DNA of 64,000 nt from Beaufortia kweichowensis (GCA_019155185.1 CM032811.1:14368867-14432866); one strand, 5' to 3'; shown: positions 1-15,097, numbered from the stretch's first letter. A program made the numbers and translations. Notes: a model not told the origin generated them from the letters alone.

Positions 1-30
1 AGTTTAGTGTAAGTATTGCTAATAACATAA

Positions 31-1241
<1,211 letters not shown>

Positions 1242-2584
1242 TCCAGAATAAGAAGGACGTAATACTTTACATCACTTCTGCACTTTATTCGAATATAAAG
1301 AATGAGTCAAAATGCACTTTTTCTGGACCTCTGTGTTTTTATGAGGATTTTTATTTTCCTCTGCTGGTTTTCCTCATGATATTTGAGGATTTCTGAACCG
1401 GCTGACTATTAAAGAAATGTGGAGATGTTTAAAGATGAAGCTGTTGCTTCAGAACTGAGGCAGTGACGGTGTGTGTTTGACGGGAGAAAGACTTTAGGAG
1501 TTAGATGTAATGAAGTAATGAAGAGTATGAGATGTTTGTCCTCGGGATGGGCTCTCGCGGGAGGTGGATCAGATCCCGTAAACATTACATTCAAACGGAT
1601 CATTCGCCTCGGGAGATTTTCAGCCTTTACCAACGAAACTAACAGACCTTTTGGACTGAGTGTGTTTGTTTTATGAAGGCCAGATGGAGGTATTGCTGAA
1701 TGGAAAATTGTATTGCTTTGTTTGTTAAAAAAAATAATGGAAATGCATCTAGATGAGATTTAGTCTTATGTTACTCATGTTCTGTGTATCCAGTTTTTGA
1801 AGTATTAAAAATGACTTAATCCAATCTTGGATTAATCATAGCAAGCATTTCAGTCATACAAACATGTTTCAGAAATCCACTGTACATAATTTAGACTTTT
1901 GTATGTACATACAACGGTTTTTAATAGTTTTTGTAAGATGTACATAATGTCCATGTACAGTTTTTGATTTCTCCATGTTTTCTTTTTCTTGACATGCACA
2001 CGTTAACAGAATGTATTCAGTTATCACAGTGAATTTAATATTCATTTTGACAATAACATGTAAATCAGCAGCACATTTTATAACGGGTTGAGAAGTCACA
2101 CTGTCTGCTTTTTCTCTTTAGGTGCATCTAACTTATGACCTCTATTTATGATCTTTTGTATCTAGTTCATAAAATAAAATGGAAACGATTACAGTGAGGT
2201 ATTGTGTTCATAAGTTCTGGATTAAGTGTTTCTTTTGCTTTCCCTAAGGTGCTTTTCTCAAAGCAAACATGCGAGGGAATGATGACAAAATTCACATCAA
2301 GGTGAAGTGCCACGGGCATAAATGATTTGATCTGATCATGTTAAAAGATTTACAGTAGTATTTTATTTTATTTTAATAATTTAACTCTAAAGAAAGAGCT
2401 AAACTGAGAAGAACACAGCCATCTTCTCTTATGCCACCGTTCTTCAGCCTACAGACAGCAAACAAAAATACATTTAAAGTCCATTTTGTACAAAATACTG
2501 TTGAAATAATTTTGTCTGTAGCTCAATTTTATCTGAGCATCTCAATTCCTGAATCTTGTAGGTTGTTGTGGTCCAGCTCTCTCA
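1242..2584 (+). other. 3' UTR and downstream flank of the Eph gene
   Basis: There is no coding signal on either strand. AATAAA at 2173-2178 is the best polyadenylation signal, giving a 3' UTR of about 0.95 kb. Short ORFs around 1409-1676 are fortuitous. Confidence 0.5.
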
Positions 2585-2766
2585 CGCTGGACGATGACGT
2601 CAGCCCTTCAGTCCAATAAATTCGCGTAATTCCTGTTGCGGCCATTAGCGGCGCTGTTTCACGCTCGTGTACGTCAGTGACGCAAACCTATTCGCATCAC
2701 AAATACGCCGCTGTGTGGAGGATGTTTAGGCCTAAATTTAGACATTTATTAACTTTGCAATAGTTT
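2585..2766 (+). promoter_or_regulatory. CpG-rich promoter-like region with CRE and CCAAT motifs
   Basis: A local GC-rich patch carries a perfect CRE (TGACGTCA near 2595), CCAAT (near 2611), GCGGCCATT (YY1-like, near 2638) and a second ACGTCAGTGACGCAA cluster near 2671. Such motif sets mark housekeeping promoters. An open reading frame with an upstream in-frame stop follows directly. Confidence 0.5.
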
Positions 2767-2913
2767 ATGTATTGCAGAATAATTATTGGATGGGTAATTC
2801 TTGTAACTGTCAAGCGTAACGCCGTTATTGACTGCTGTTCGGTGCGCAGAAGTTTCGCGCCGAGTTTACCTCAGAAACGCGCTGTATTTGAGGACTTGAC
2901 ACCTGTTATTCAG
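2767..2913 (+). CDS. Possible first coding exon of a small unrecognised gene
   Basis: ATG at 2767, preceded directly by an in-frame TAG at 2761-2763, opens 49 codons that end in phase 0 at a GTATGA donor (2914). The start reads MYCRIIIGWVILV, hydrophobic, followed by a basic stretch containing RRSFAP, which resembles a mitochondrial targeting or signal-anchor segment; the exon ends FEDLTPVIQ. A possible next exon begins at 3393 (acceptor TTCTCTCAG) and continues in frame as RANANKLL to a GTAAGG donor at 3417, or stays open longer. I do not recognise the protein. The promoter-like context and clean frame support a gene; lack of a confirmed downstream chain keeps confidence low. Confidence 0.35.
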
Positions 2914-3661
2914 GTATGAAAATTAAATAACGTTTGGGATTAACATTAATTGGTTAAATTTTGTATTAAATCGATTTCTGTTACAAACGTAAAGTACTTT
3001 AAAGTGTTAAAAATTCTCTCGGCTAATCGGTTGATCCGTTTGCTATATAGTTATATTTTCATTGAATGTTTTTACACGCACACATTATGTAGGTTTTTTT
3101 TATAGAAAACATTAAATCACCAAAAATAATTTTAGCTGAGTTTATTTTATTCATTATAAAATGTAGTGCATGGAAAAATAGTACCTATTAGCATATAGCA
3201 TAGAAACTAACTGTCCAATATAAAAATACATTAGAAATGCTGAATATCTAAAGGTGTTGATTAATTCCGAGAGTGTGATGCCTACCAGATATAAACACAT
3301 ATGTATATTTAATTTATTGGCTGTATTCTCCACATTGATCATCTTGATGACAGGTGTATGATGTCATCTCAATGATGTAATCATTCTCTCAGCGCGCTAA
3401 TGCAAATAAGCTTCTTGTAAGGATGTGTCAGGAATATGCAGATGTATTTCCAGAAAGAGTGATTGTTTATTTTTTTGCTGGTATCTTTATTTGGAACAGT
3501 AAATCATAAATGGCATTTACGGCTGTGTAAATCAAGTGGATATTTTATGCAAAGGCTCAGTTCTTAAATCTTGGTTGTCTAGAAACATTTTTCTATGTAA
3601 TGTAATTTTGTAATATTGTTTTTGTAAATGATTGTCCATACACTTTATAACTTTTGAGTCT

Positions 3662-3871
3662 AATAGCCACTGTGTGTGTATGTGTTAAGATGTTAGGGTC
3701 TGACATCCTCAGTCGCCATTCGCTTTCATTGTATGGAAGAAAGATGCAATTGGAGTGAATGGTGACTGAGGCTATCAGTCCTGAAAATCTTTGTTATCTA
3801 CAAAGGAAAGAGAGTCATTTAGGTTTGGCACAACGTGAGTTTTCAGGAATGTATTCTTTATGGTAAAATCT
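3662..3871 (+). repeat. Dispersed repeat with imperfect hairpin, copy 2
   Basis: This is a direct, near-identical copy of 568-778, 3.1 kb away, with the same stem arms and only a handful of substitutions plus a one-base length difference. The two copies either inserted recently or arose by local duplication. Confidence 0.85.
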
Positions 3872-6509
3872 AATATTACATAATCTAGAGGCATAACCTG
3901 GCGCTTTATGAAGATACATTCATGCACATGCATACAGTATGTGCTTTAAGAGGACATCACATGCACACATTACATCTCTCCACAGGTCACTGAAGCATCC
4001 TGTGGTTCTCCTGCTGTGGTACCGTAATCCTGTTAGAACCAACATGCAGCCGGGCGTACTGGAATGTGCCATGACAAAGAGACATCAGGTGCTTGATTTG
4101 GCTTTATTTATGTTTGAGCAAACAACATTTACATAATTTGGTGCCTAAGGGAGTCAGCAGGTGTATTGGTAACAAATGGAGTTCAGTCAAACTGACTATG
4201 TGTGTGTAAACTGATCTATCTCTTAGTTAAGTAATGGCTAGTTTGGGTTTCATGTTAACTGTTGAATTAATGTGACTCTGTAAGGAGTTTTTTGTTGACA
4301 AAAGAGTTACCTGTAGATGTCAATGCTTTTCTTACATATACACATACACACACAAACATAACTGGTCCGCTCTGTTGTTGTCTGGATAACCTGCTGCCTT
4401 TAGTGGTCACATGCAAAATGTGTTGATTAGTGAGGAAAGGAGAACGCCAGATATACAACTGTGATACACACACTTACACACACACAAGCAGATGAATCTC
4501 ATAAAAACTTTACATTTGACCCCAAACTCAAAAGAAAAATATAAAGTATATTTTAAAGCCTATTTTGTCAAAAAGAAAATGAAGCCTTATCTGTGGGACC
4601 ATTAAAGGCACATTTTAAGCACATTTAAAATCTCTTAATCTAGTTATTGTTAATATGTTTTACCTAAAAATTGTTTCTTTTGTTTTTTATTGTAATGATA
4701 CTCGTCACAATGTGAAGTACATTAATGGGTTTTTTTAGTTTAGAGAGGTGAGATAGAAAATATCTTGACAGGTTTAGTGAGGTTCACTCAAATACATTTC
4801 CCAGTTGCCTCTGTTTTCTTCATAAACTGAATCATCAATTTAGCACAAAAGTAGATTTACTCTCAATGAAGAGTGCTGTAATCCTCTTACTGTGTCACGT
4901 TCTAAATAATGTGTGTCAGTGTGTACACATGTTGCTTATTCCATCTTAGAATTCAATTTATTTCTGTCTGTGAATGTTATTAATATGACTCTTATAATCT
5001 CATTCTCCTCCCATATCTATATCTGTTGACAGGAATTAAATTCCTTAGTGAGTAAGACTGACCTTTGACCTTCCAAGAAGATGACATCTCCTGTGTGAAT
5101 GGGAAAGTTTTTTTTTTTTGGGTCATAGCATTAGAATATGGTAAGGTCCTTAAATGACATGCTGATGGACTGTCTAATGCATTTTACTCTTTTCTCAAAA
5201 CGACAAGGTCCAATAAAAATTTGTATACATGTTTTTATCCATATCTTTAAAATAAATAATATTTTTATTTATATTTTTATTCCAGGATTCAGCAAGGGTT
5301 TATGCATAAAGCATCTATACAGAAACTTTTAGAGTTTAGTTTTTTGTATTAGTAAATGACAATACAGTGCACAAAATCTTTTGGGAATTTAAACCATATT
5401 TGAGATTGTAGTGGTTAATTTGAATGGAAATAGCACAAGCCAGTGTGAAAAACATCTGGAACACAAAATGGTTTAAAAGATAAAACAGTGTTCAATATGT
5501 GTTTAACTACTACAGATTTACCAACACCAAAACATCACATTAATAGCAAACTTGTTGTCGTTTTTTCTGTAGATGGTGGTTTTGGACATAAAAATCTACA
5601 ATGTGGACCAGACTTCATGACGACAGGCAAGCGCCAGCTACAAAAGACTTTTAAAGGCACAGATGAGTCTGTTTATGAAGAAGTTGAGAAAAGGTTTATG
5701 AATCGCTCAGCTTTGTTAGATGTTTTTAAACACATGTCCGCATCGTAACACATAATCAATATTCCTGAATGCAAACAACGGGTGTGCTTGCACGAGAAAG
5801 TATACAGAGAGTCATAAAGACTGTACAGAGTGGTGTAGCCCATCAATTTCCTCTCTAATCCCATCGTAATTCCCTCAGAGTAATAAAATATCAGTCGAGA
5901 CAGCTTTTCCTCCTCCATTCCGCCTCTTCTGGAGAAAATTCCCGACTGAATTCCGTGAGAGAGGGATTTTGTAAGATTAAGGAGTAGTATGTAAATGACA
6001 TGCGAGAGAAGGATTTAGGAAGAAGGACCGTTCGGCTTGTCGCATTCCAGAAGCAGAATGAGATAGAAAGAGTAAAGATGGATGCAGGAAATTTCCCTGT
6101 GTGTTTTTTAGATAAAGTGTCTGTTCTGATAAAAGAGCTGCGATCAGCAGAGTTTTCATCCCATAGACATCTGATTCAAAAGCAGTTTGATTACACAATG
6201 CGAGAGTCCTGCTAATGTAAACTGTGCTAAAGCTTCTGTGTAGCTGGATACGGGGAAGATGTTTAGCACCAAATTTAACACATTATTGACAAATCAGATG
6301 TTGGTAAAGCTGCTTTAATTTAATGTTACCTTCTTGAGCGTTAGTAAATGTTTGCATCTTTTGAGTCTCTTAATTGTCCTCAGTGTGAAAAGATGGATCT
6401 CAACATCAACTTTAAATTTGTTATCAAAATTTTCCAGATTTTGCAAGGTGTATGTTAACCTAGGAGTCAAAATTTGTATATTTTAAACATAATCAAATTC
6501 TATAAGAAG

Positions 6510-6600
6510 TTTGAGAGAGACCTAACATGGGTATTTAAACCATCAAATATTGATATCTGAACTATCAGTATGATGAAAATTTGCATGTAATTGCCTTTTT
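6510..6600 (+). repeat. Truncated copy of the TGGGCAA(T/C)TC-ended element
   Basis: The segment reads like the right part of the 13903-14356 element: GTATTTAAACCATCAAATAT, then TGACATCTGA-like sequence, then TTTGCATGTAATTGCC. Only this end is recognisable. Confidence 0.5.
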
Positions 6601-7156
6601 TACGTTTTTTAACTCACCACATTATGTTAATGAAAATGTAGCAAATCCCTTCTAAGAATAATTGCAATCACAAAGAAAAAACATAAAAGTGAAATGTGCA
6701 GACACATTACAGTAATAAAAATTTGTTCATGAAAGACACAGTCACAATGCCAATAATGTCAAAATCTTATGGTCGTCACCGTAAGTCTCATTGACTTTAT
6801 GCACAATTTAATTAATGTTTCTACTTGTAATTTTGGAGAGAATCGTGACCTTTCCAAAGCCTCTCTCCCTCTTTCTTCTCCTCATCTCTCTCTTTCTTTC
6901 TTTCGTCTCCCAATTTCTTTCTTTCTTCACGGTATAGAGTTTTAATCAGGTCCAGCTGTGCGATATTGCACGGCCAATTAACAAAAGCCGTTTGGCTTGG
7001 TCTCAAATGAGACGTCCGCATGTACCCCTGGTTCTCTCTTGCTCACACACGCCAATCTATAGCCAATATTTAAAATGTAACATGCTTTATCACATTCTGT
7101 ATGTGATCTGCTGTCTTACAAGACTAACCAGCATAACTGACATGTCTCCATTGCAG

Positions 7157-7256
7157 ACACGAAGAAATTGAAAGACGGAGAGACAAAGACGAGAAGAAAG
7201 CGAGATACAAGCTCATGAAAAATCCACATGTCACCAGCACATTATTATCTCTCTGA
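7157..7256 (+). CDS. Possible terminal exon, charged C-terminus, unrecognised
   Basis: After a good acceptor (CTCCATTGCAG) the frame starting at 7158 encodes 32 residues and stops at TGA 7254-7256. It reads HEEIERRRDKDEKKARYKLM then KNPHVTSTLLSL. The charged helix-like composition is unlike the surrounding noncoding sequence. It could be the last exon of the gene suggested at 2767, but no linking exons were established. It may also be chance. Confidence 0.22.
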
Positions 7257-10200
7257 AAGCAGTTCAGCATGCCTGAATAACAGTATAATTCAGCATCGTA
7301 CTCGGGCTGATGAAAGGAGTCATTTAAGTGTCAAGACCTTTGCAGTTTCCTGTTGATAGTGGATCACAGCTGGAGGTCAGAGGTCATCTGTATGTGTGTC
7401 ACCTAATGCTCTGACAAAGTGTTTTTCATTTTTCATTCTGTCCGGTGTCCTTGATTATACTCCAAACAGTGCTTTGTTTTTACAGGAGTGCTAAAGAGAG
7501 AACGAGACTCATCGTTTGTACAATTGGACTCTGTGTATTATGTTGCAGTTCCATTTTATGTACTTGTCGAAGTTTTTACTCGGCTTTGGAGAGTGCCAAT
7601 TTTTAACTCTGCGTGTTTGAGTAGGTACGTCAGGTACGTCTGTCCAAATTACTTCCAAGCTTTGGTCTTTTATACACTGAAATCATCACTGAGTCCAAAG
7701 TGTGTAAAATGACCTCAGATTCATAGCACATTCTTATAAACTTTTGCCAGAAAATCAGCTGGTTTGTACTTTAATCTTTTCCAGTGGTCCACTGTGTTGT
7801 GTTGTGTTATGATATCACACAACTTTTGGAGAACATATATGCATGAGATGGTTAAAGATGTTCAGCGTGGAGCTCAAGAGGTCAAGGGGTCTGTCGAGGA
7901 GTTCTCACGTAATCAAGTTTGGTTCCACGCACACTTTACAGTCTGGATCACATTGGACACGCTTAACGTCAAGAATGAAACGTGAATCATAAGAAGATCG
8001 AGATCAAAGCGAGACGGAAGTAAGAATGTAAGTACAGTGAGTCTTCACCCTTGTGTTTGTGAACATTGTGTATGATGAATCCCGGTTAGTTATTGCTCTC
8101 TCTCATATTCAGGATCTCACTCACTCTTTTCCAGTAAGAGTTTTGTAAAAAGTTGTTTAATGAACAGCACATTAAGCATATCTCTAAAAGTTCTGGTGCG
8201 GTTCATTGTGGTTTTCAATGTTTACTTAATGCGCTGAGCTGTTTCAGTGTGTCAGCGCGCAACCGCGCGAAACGCCAAAACCACATGATCTCACTCATCT
8301 TTACGACTCAACGACATCAGCGCCTATAACACTGGAAACTATTAAGGCTTTACCACAACAAAATACTTTATACATAAAAACATATTAATAACAGGCAATG
8401 TTTTTCCAACAAGCAGGAAAGACGAGTGAATAGTGTGGTTTCTTTCAGACGTCAGCATCCTTTGGGAAGTGATGGTTTACAATTTAGTCTTTTTTTTAAT
8501 AAACAGTCCATGCCATTTTAATAACCTTGCCAAAAGATTTAACAAAAAAAACAACACAAAACTAATGGCTGATGTTACCGTGCTGATTTTATATCATCTG
8601 CAGCACATTTAGTCACGGAAAGAGAACAGCGAGTCGTCGTTTTTCCGGAAACTGTAAAGTATCATCTCTCGTCTTATTCAGCTTGCTGCCAGGCTTATGT
8701 TTTCCTGATCACTGTCTTCTCGGTTCTTCTCTTACATTTACATTAGAGACGTTTCTGGAATGTCAGAGATTCATTCCATGTTGAAGTTTCTTCCTTCCTG
8801 TTACTAACAAATTCACACATCAACACATGAAACAAAGCCACTGTTGTTTAACACAGAAGTAAATTCTCTGGAAATTCAATCCTGTTACAATGAGAAATGA
8901 CACAGTTATGCGTGTTTGTGTGCTGTAGCTACAAATGAACCATAAAACTGAAGAACTGTCCTGCCATGTGTGTCCTCGGCCCATCAGCAGCTCATTACTG
9001 CAGAATATACATGTGTATGAATTTATACAAATCTTTATAACCAACACGCACAGAAAATGCCACCTGTGCAACACTCTGAGAAATGATGATGGTTTACAAA
9101 ATCTCTCTGTTTACATTATTTCTTATTCTGTTTACTGTATAACATTTATACATTTGGCAGATGCTTTTTTCAATGCAACTTACAGTGCTTACAGTTTAAT
9201 CTATGCATTTCTTTTACCGGTATGTGACCTACTTTTAGTTTTTAGTAAAATTATATTAAAGTATAAAGCTCAGAGAAACTGAATCAGATAAAGCTGTCAT
9301 TCAGTTACTCAAAAATGTATTAACGCTTTTTGCTAAGACAGATTAAAGATCTTAAACTCTTAAAGAACGATGTTTGTATCTTGCATAGTGGATAATAAAA
9401 ATATAATTAATATGTAGACATGTTTGGGCAACCACAATAACCTTGTATTGCGTCAGAGAGTTTTGCATGAGTATTACTCACATTTTCACCAAGAAACAGA
9501 AAAAGTGGAATATAAAGATGTTTTTGGCAGTGCATGCAAATTGAATTCAGCAATCCAAAAAATATAACGTAAACACATTACTGTTTGCCTCTGGCAGTAT
9601 TCAGTGATTACTGCTTTAGCTGAGAGCAAATATTTTATAACACACACACATATAGTGGTAGGCTGGTGTAAGAAATAAAATATTAAAATATTTTAATTAG
9701 CTGTAATTATATATGCTCAAATGGATTGTGTGATCACAGCTATACAATACTGTGTGTGCCCATAATCTTAACTAAAATAATTCAAACAAAACACATTATT
9801 CTGCTCAATAAAACACCTCGGAAGATAAATAACGGTGACACACATTCCTCAGAGGAGCTTTTAATATTGTAGATGTGTTTTCTGTCACGTTCGTCTGACA
9901 TATAGAGCTCTACCGATGAGATACGGACGTACTTTAAATGACCCACAAACATGCAAGAATCTGTAAAAGTCAAATATAAACTGCAAGGTCAAAACTCCTT
10001 TTCAACGGCCGTAAACTATGAGCAAAAATAAATCTGCTTAATGTCTTGTACCGTGTCTGACAATACGTGGAAAGGCATATTTTCCTGGATGATGTATTTG
10101 TATATGAAGAAGGTAACGTGTCAGCTCATCTTACAACTGATTGACACGTCAATGCCGTTTCTCATATTACCGTTGGCTAACTATAGAGACGGAATAAAGT

Positions 10201-11994
10201 GTGTAATATAGGTCGGCATGAACTGTAGGTCACTCTTCCATCAATTTAATAGAGAGGCTTAATACAACTGCCACACTAAATTCATCTTTATAATTACTCT
10301 AAGAACACTGTGCATGGCAGTAACATGGTGAATTAATTCTCTTAAACATTTTACTACAGTAAACTCTTATGGGAACACAAGGAGTCTTCATTTCTTTGAA
10401 GACAATTAAGACGCAGTAACTCGTGATTGGAATTAAACTGCCAGTCTTTTTATTTGCAACCCGGAAACCTTAATCACACATTTTGTTGGTTAAATTATTG
10501 TGTGTTGTGTTAAAGTACTCCAAAGCTAATATTCACAAGTATTTTCAGTGTGTGATGTGTGTGTTTTACACAAACCACATTGTGTGAGGAATATGTGCTT
10601 TTGTAAAGTGGTTGTTTGTGTGATGGTATTCCCAGCGCATGTGACGTGTGTGTTAAAATGATCTAAGTGGGTGAAGAATGTGTTTTTATAGTTGTGATCT
10701 GTGTGTTAAAGGGTGCTTGGATAAATTGAAATATTTAAAGTTTAAAAGCTTTAATGTTTATAATACTGTATATATATATGCAGCTATACACTAAAAGTGC
10801 CTATGATATTCACAAAGATAAATATCAATGCAGGTCTATAAAACCACATCATAAAAACAATGGCTAAAAACATTGCAGCCTAGTAAAGCTTTTTTTATTA
10901 GACTAAATAAAAATAATATCATCAAATCATTAATTTTCTCAGCAAGTGGGTAAATGCATCTAAAGATACATTTAAGATAAATCTAGTCTAAGGATCAATT
11001 AAAGATAAAAAAAGTCTAAAGTAATGAATAACAATGTAAAAACGGATCTCCTCATTCCATGCATGTGTTTCATACACTAGTATGTCTGTGGCCTTAAAGT
11101 CTCGGCACATCCAGCTGCCATAAAAGAACAATTTACTTTTAATAATCATCAAATAACTTTTTCTTTCAAATTAGAAGAAAAGTATTAAACAATGTTTTTA
11201 TCAGCTGAGTGAGAGATGAAGGAATCTTGAGGAATTTTTCATAGATATCTTAGACCACTTTTGGACAGTTTGAGAAATGATAGATATGCATTTAAAATGT
11301 AAAATTACATATAGAATGTACAATTAAATATACTTTATATCAATTAAAACATTGCCCCAAAACATTTTGTGGCTGAACACAAACTTGTTCCCAGCATTTT
11401 TCCCAGACGTTTTATTCTTAGTAAGATGCAAATGTACATCATTCACATAGTTTGTTTGATTGTTTTTGTGTCCCGAGTGGTTCTGTTAGTGATTGTGTTA
11501 TTGTATATTGTCGTGTGTGTGGATTTGATCTGCCCTGGGGGTTCTGTGTCATTTTGGCTTCGATCCGTTCCATCCATCTGGCTCTGGAGGACGAAACTGA
11601 GAAGATCAGACCAAGCCAGAAATATTTCTTTTTCACACACACAATGTACAAACATAACAGAGAACAAATTAGAAGTCACTGGAGTTAATTATTAAGTCAT
11701 TTCTTTCTTTCTTGGACAGCAATGCTTCTTTCTCTCTCTCTCGCTTTCTTTCTGCATGAGTTACAAATCTTCTAATGATTCTGAGAAAACTACTTGACCC
11801 ATTATTCACATCTAAAAAGAAACAGGTACATGAGGAGTTGATCAGGCAAACGCTTTTTATATTTGTGCGGGTATGTGTTCCTCTGCAGGAGATGGAGCTC
11901 AGTGTGTTATTAAGGAACAGGTGGAGATGGAAAGTACCAAAAACTGAGACAGGAGTGTTTGGACTTGACCATATCGTACATATTTGGTTGTCAC

Positions 11995-12446
11995 AGATGT
12001 CAATATTTAGTGGATAATGTGAGGTCTCTCTCAAGTTTTTAAAGCATTTAAATCATGACTTTTCATAGTCAGGTAATGTGCTGTTTTCAGAATTGTCACA
12101 TCCATTACAGTCCATAGTCCTCATAAATGAACACATGAAAATCACAGTAACTATTTTATGTTCTTTGAAGAGTCATTTGTTGGGTATTATTGCTTCTGGT
12201 TTGTGTATTTTAATACACAGAAATCCTACAAAGTATGTTGCCTCTCCAAAATGTGTTCTTTTTTATTCATAACATGTATATTTCCCATTTTTTTAAATGG
12301 ATAACTTGTGTATAGAGTGATATTTTTCTGATGTCTGGACTCGTATAAACAGGACATTAGTCAAATACTGTGTAAGCAGGTGATTTGTAATAAATAGTAA
12401 ATAGTTTGACTGAGAAAGTCACATTCATAACGCTGGAATTGCCCAG
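11995..12446 (-). repeat. Inverted relative of the 13903-14356 element
   Basis: Read on the minus strand, this matches 13903-14275 over most of its length. Shared blocks include GGGTATTATTGCTTCTGG, TCCTACAAAGTATG, CTGTTTTCAGAATTGTCACA and the end GGAATTGCCCA. The part corresponding to the other terminus appears truncated. With the copy at 13903 it forms a large inverted pair separated by about 1.5 kb. Confidence 0.75.
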
Positions 12447-13902
12447 TTACTGGTGGTGATCGCCTCTGCCACGTCTCTTAAGATGTTCTGGGTGGTTGCT
12501 AAATACATAAACCTGAACAGGATCACAAATTCACGTTTGTTTATTTATTCACGCGGGTGTAAATGTTTAATCACTATTTCTGTTCTGACTGGAGACAGAG
12601 AGGAAGTTTAATACACGTGTTGGTCTGAACTGCTGAACTGACTCTTGCATGTGAAGGTCTGTGTTTCTGAAACAGCTCATGATCACTCAGCACCAACATT
12701 CACTCTCTCCATCACACTTCATTCATTTCTTCTCTCACACACACAGACACAACATGGAAAATCTCAGAGTAAATGAACGTGCTTTCCGCACCCGTTAAGT
12801 GTGTGCGTGCGTGTTCATGCAGTCGCATTAGGGTTGTAGGATGTGTTTTTGTGAGAGAAAACATTGTGAAGGAAAAGATTGTTATGGCATAGCAGTGAGT
12901 GAAACATCACAGATGTGACCACACACGGCATTAGGAAACCCCTTTAAAGGGACAGTTAAGGGTCCGCGTGGCTTTTGATTTGATCCAAATGTGTGTGCAG
13001 AAAGTTTTACAAATGAAAGGTAGCACACTAGCATATAGATGACCTCAAAGTGAACACTTATGAGGTGGGATAGTTGAACCAATGAGATTCATTTGTCAGG
13101 TAGGATCACCCAGCATGAAAACTAAGTAACCAGCAAAATTTCATGTCCTACAAATAAACATCTGTTGCTGCTTTATTCCAGTTAGTGAATATTGATTTGT
13201 ACAATAATTTACACTTTTGGAAGATCTCTGAACGGGTGCTTTCTTTTCTGTATTTGTCGACAGAGAAGAAATACGCCAGATGCCTCAGAATTTCTGCAGC
13301 TTCGCTTAATTTGTAAAGTGCTTTTCACTCATTCCTCTTTCAATACTTACATCCACACAGACGTACAAACATCGTCTCAGACACACACTTGAATTAAGAT
13401 CGATTTCTCTGTCCAGTTCACTAAACAAACAATCTTTTCTTTGGCAAGAAAGACAGCGGCTAATTAAAATCACCTAACAGAGATCATAAAGCCTCACACG
13501 CCTTTGCACACTTCAGGGGAAATTTTGGAGATTACTTTGTGACAGATTATTGGCCATTCTGATTGATTTATTTATGTAAACTAAGCAAGAAAACTCAAAC
13601 TCATGATTTGTGATCTCACATTCAACAGAAATGACTCACTACTCGGCACTTTTAGTGTTTATATAATGTTGACCAATGAGCTGATGCTTGAGAGATTTCT
13701 ACTGTGCTGACTCAACCCAAGTCTTCCTCAAAATGCAAATGCAACTCACCTGACACCTTGTGGCCATGATGTGAAACACAATGTGAGGCATTCGTGCATA
13801 ATGCACAAAAATGACAACACATTTGTAAATCCAATCTGATTTATCAGTTTCAGGGAAGTTGTCCTGTCAAAGTGAGTGGTTTTATGTCATTTTAACCAAA
13901 TT

Positions 13903-14356
13903 ATATGGGCAATTCCTGCGTTATGGATGAATAGATTTTCAGTCAAAATTTGAAATATAAATTCTCACAGAATGCATTTAGTATTTTGAGACGACGCATA
14001 CTTTGTAGGATTTATGTGAACTAAAATACACAAACCAGAAGCAATAATACCCAACAAATGAAGAAGAGATGACTCTCTAAAGAGCATAAAATTATTTTAT
14101 TTTAATTTTCATGTGTTCATTAATGAGGAATATGGACTGTTATGAATGTGACAATTCTGAAAACAGCACTTTATCTGACTATGAAAAATCATGATTTAAA
14201 CATAAACAAATGCTTTAAAAACTTTAAGAGCGACTTCACATATGTATTTAAACCAGCAAATATTGACATCTGAGCTATTATCAGTTTAAAAACATTTGAT
14301 AAAAACGTTATTTTTCATGCTAAGGTTGACATTTGCATGTTGTGAGTTGCCCATAT
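13903..14356 (+). mobile_element. MITE-like element with 13-bp terminal inverted repeats
   Basis: The left end ATATGGGCAATTC (13903-13915) and right end GAGTTGCCCATAT (14344-14356) are inverted repeats with 12 of 13 bases matching. The 454-bp interior has no coding potential. Relatives lie at 11995-12446 (inverted), 35445-35660 and 6510-6600. The size, the termini and the copies fit a non-autonomous DNA transposon; the parent family is not known to me. Confidence 0.7.
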
Positions 14357-15097
14357 GCTGAGAGTCAAAGGTTAGACTATGTGTGAAAAGATTTAGCCTG
14401 CAACACAAACCACAATGATGTTTACGGACAAAACACTTCATGTTTTATTGAAAAATCTGCTTTGAGGTTTAGAATGTGGGGATAGTTAGACACATACTTA
14501 CAACATCAACTAAAAAGGTCTAACCAAAAAATGAAGAGGACACAAACTGTGGAAGAAAATAAATGATTATAAATTCTTTCTACTTCTCAAGTAAGAACTT
14601 AACACAACTGGTCTAATGTGGCGTCTCATCAGGACATCCACGAAAGAGACGAGAGACGCAAATAAATCTGATTCACGATCGTAAAGTGGCTGAGTGCCAT
14701 AAATTACCTAAATACATTGAAGAAATCTGGTCTTAAAACACAAATGAATTTTTCTATCTAGTGAAAGCACCAGGATTGTCTTGTAATGACAGTGTCTGGA
14801 TCAGTCAGATTCAGAATAAAGGCAAGAGGTGTTTTAATGTGTGAATCTTTAAGAGTCCTCGGTATCACGTGTTTTAAAAACAATATTTATCCAGATGTGC
14901 ATACATCTCATCTATACCCAATGACTGCTGTAAACAATATCTGACCTGTTCAGTTAATTTTACAGTAAGTGTAGCAAACTATTTTGTGCAAGGACAATTA
15001 TTTGGTCCAACAACTTTCAACAAAACACTTTTAACAACCTTAAAGGAATAGTTTACCCAAAACGAACAACAAAAGATGAACTTCTCCTTCAACACAT

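Larger units (their letters stand above)
2914..15097. other. Gene-poor interval between the Eph gene and pxylp1
   Basis: Apart from the two doubtful exons and the repeats listed separately, I see no gene. The interval is AT-rich and includes a pyrimidine-rich stretch (6860-6930), a SINE-tail-like fragment near 9148-9195, scattered TG/CA-rich sequence (10500-10640) and relatives of the 13903-14356 element. A fragment near 15042-15060 (GGAATAGTTTACCCAAAA) matches the end of a dispersed element also present at 47878 and 29137. Confidence 0.5.

Noticed and set aside
3939..4136. Possible exon ending CATCAG/GTGCTT (SLKHPVVLLLWYRNP frame)
   Set aside because: The acceptor CTCCACAG is good, but the open frame does not join in phase to the exon at 2767, and the joined frame stops after 13 codons.
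5488..5748. 86-codon ORF with GGFGHKNLQCGPD
   Set aside because: There is no recognised domain, and the acceptor at 5570 leads into competing short frames. It could be chance.
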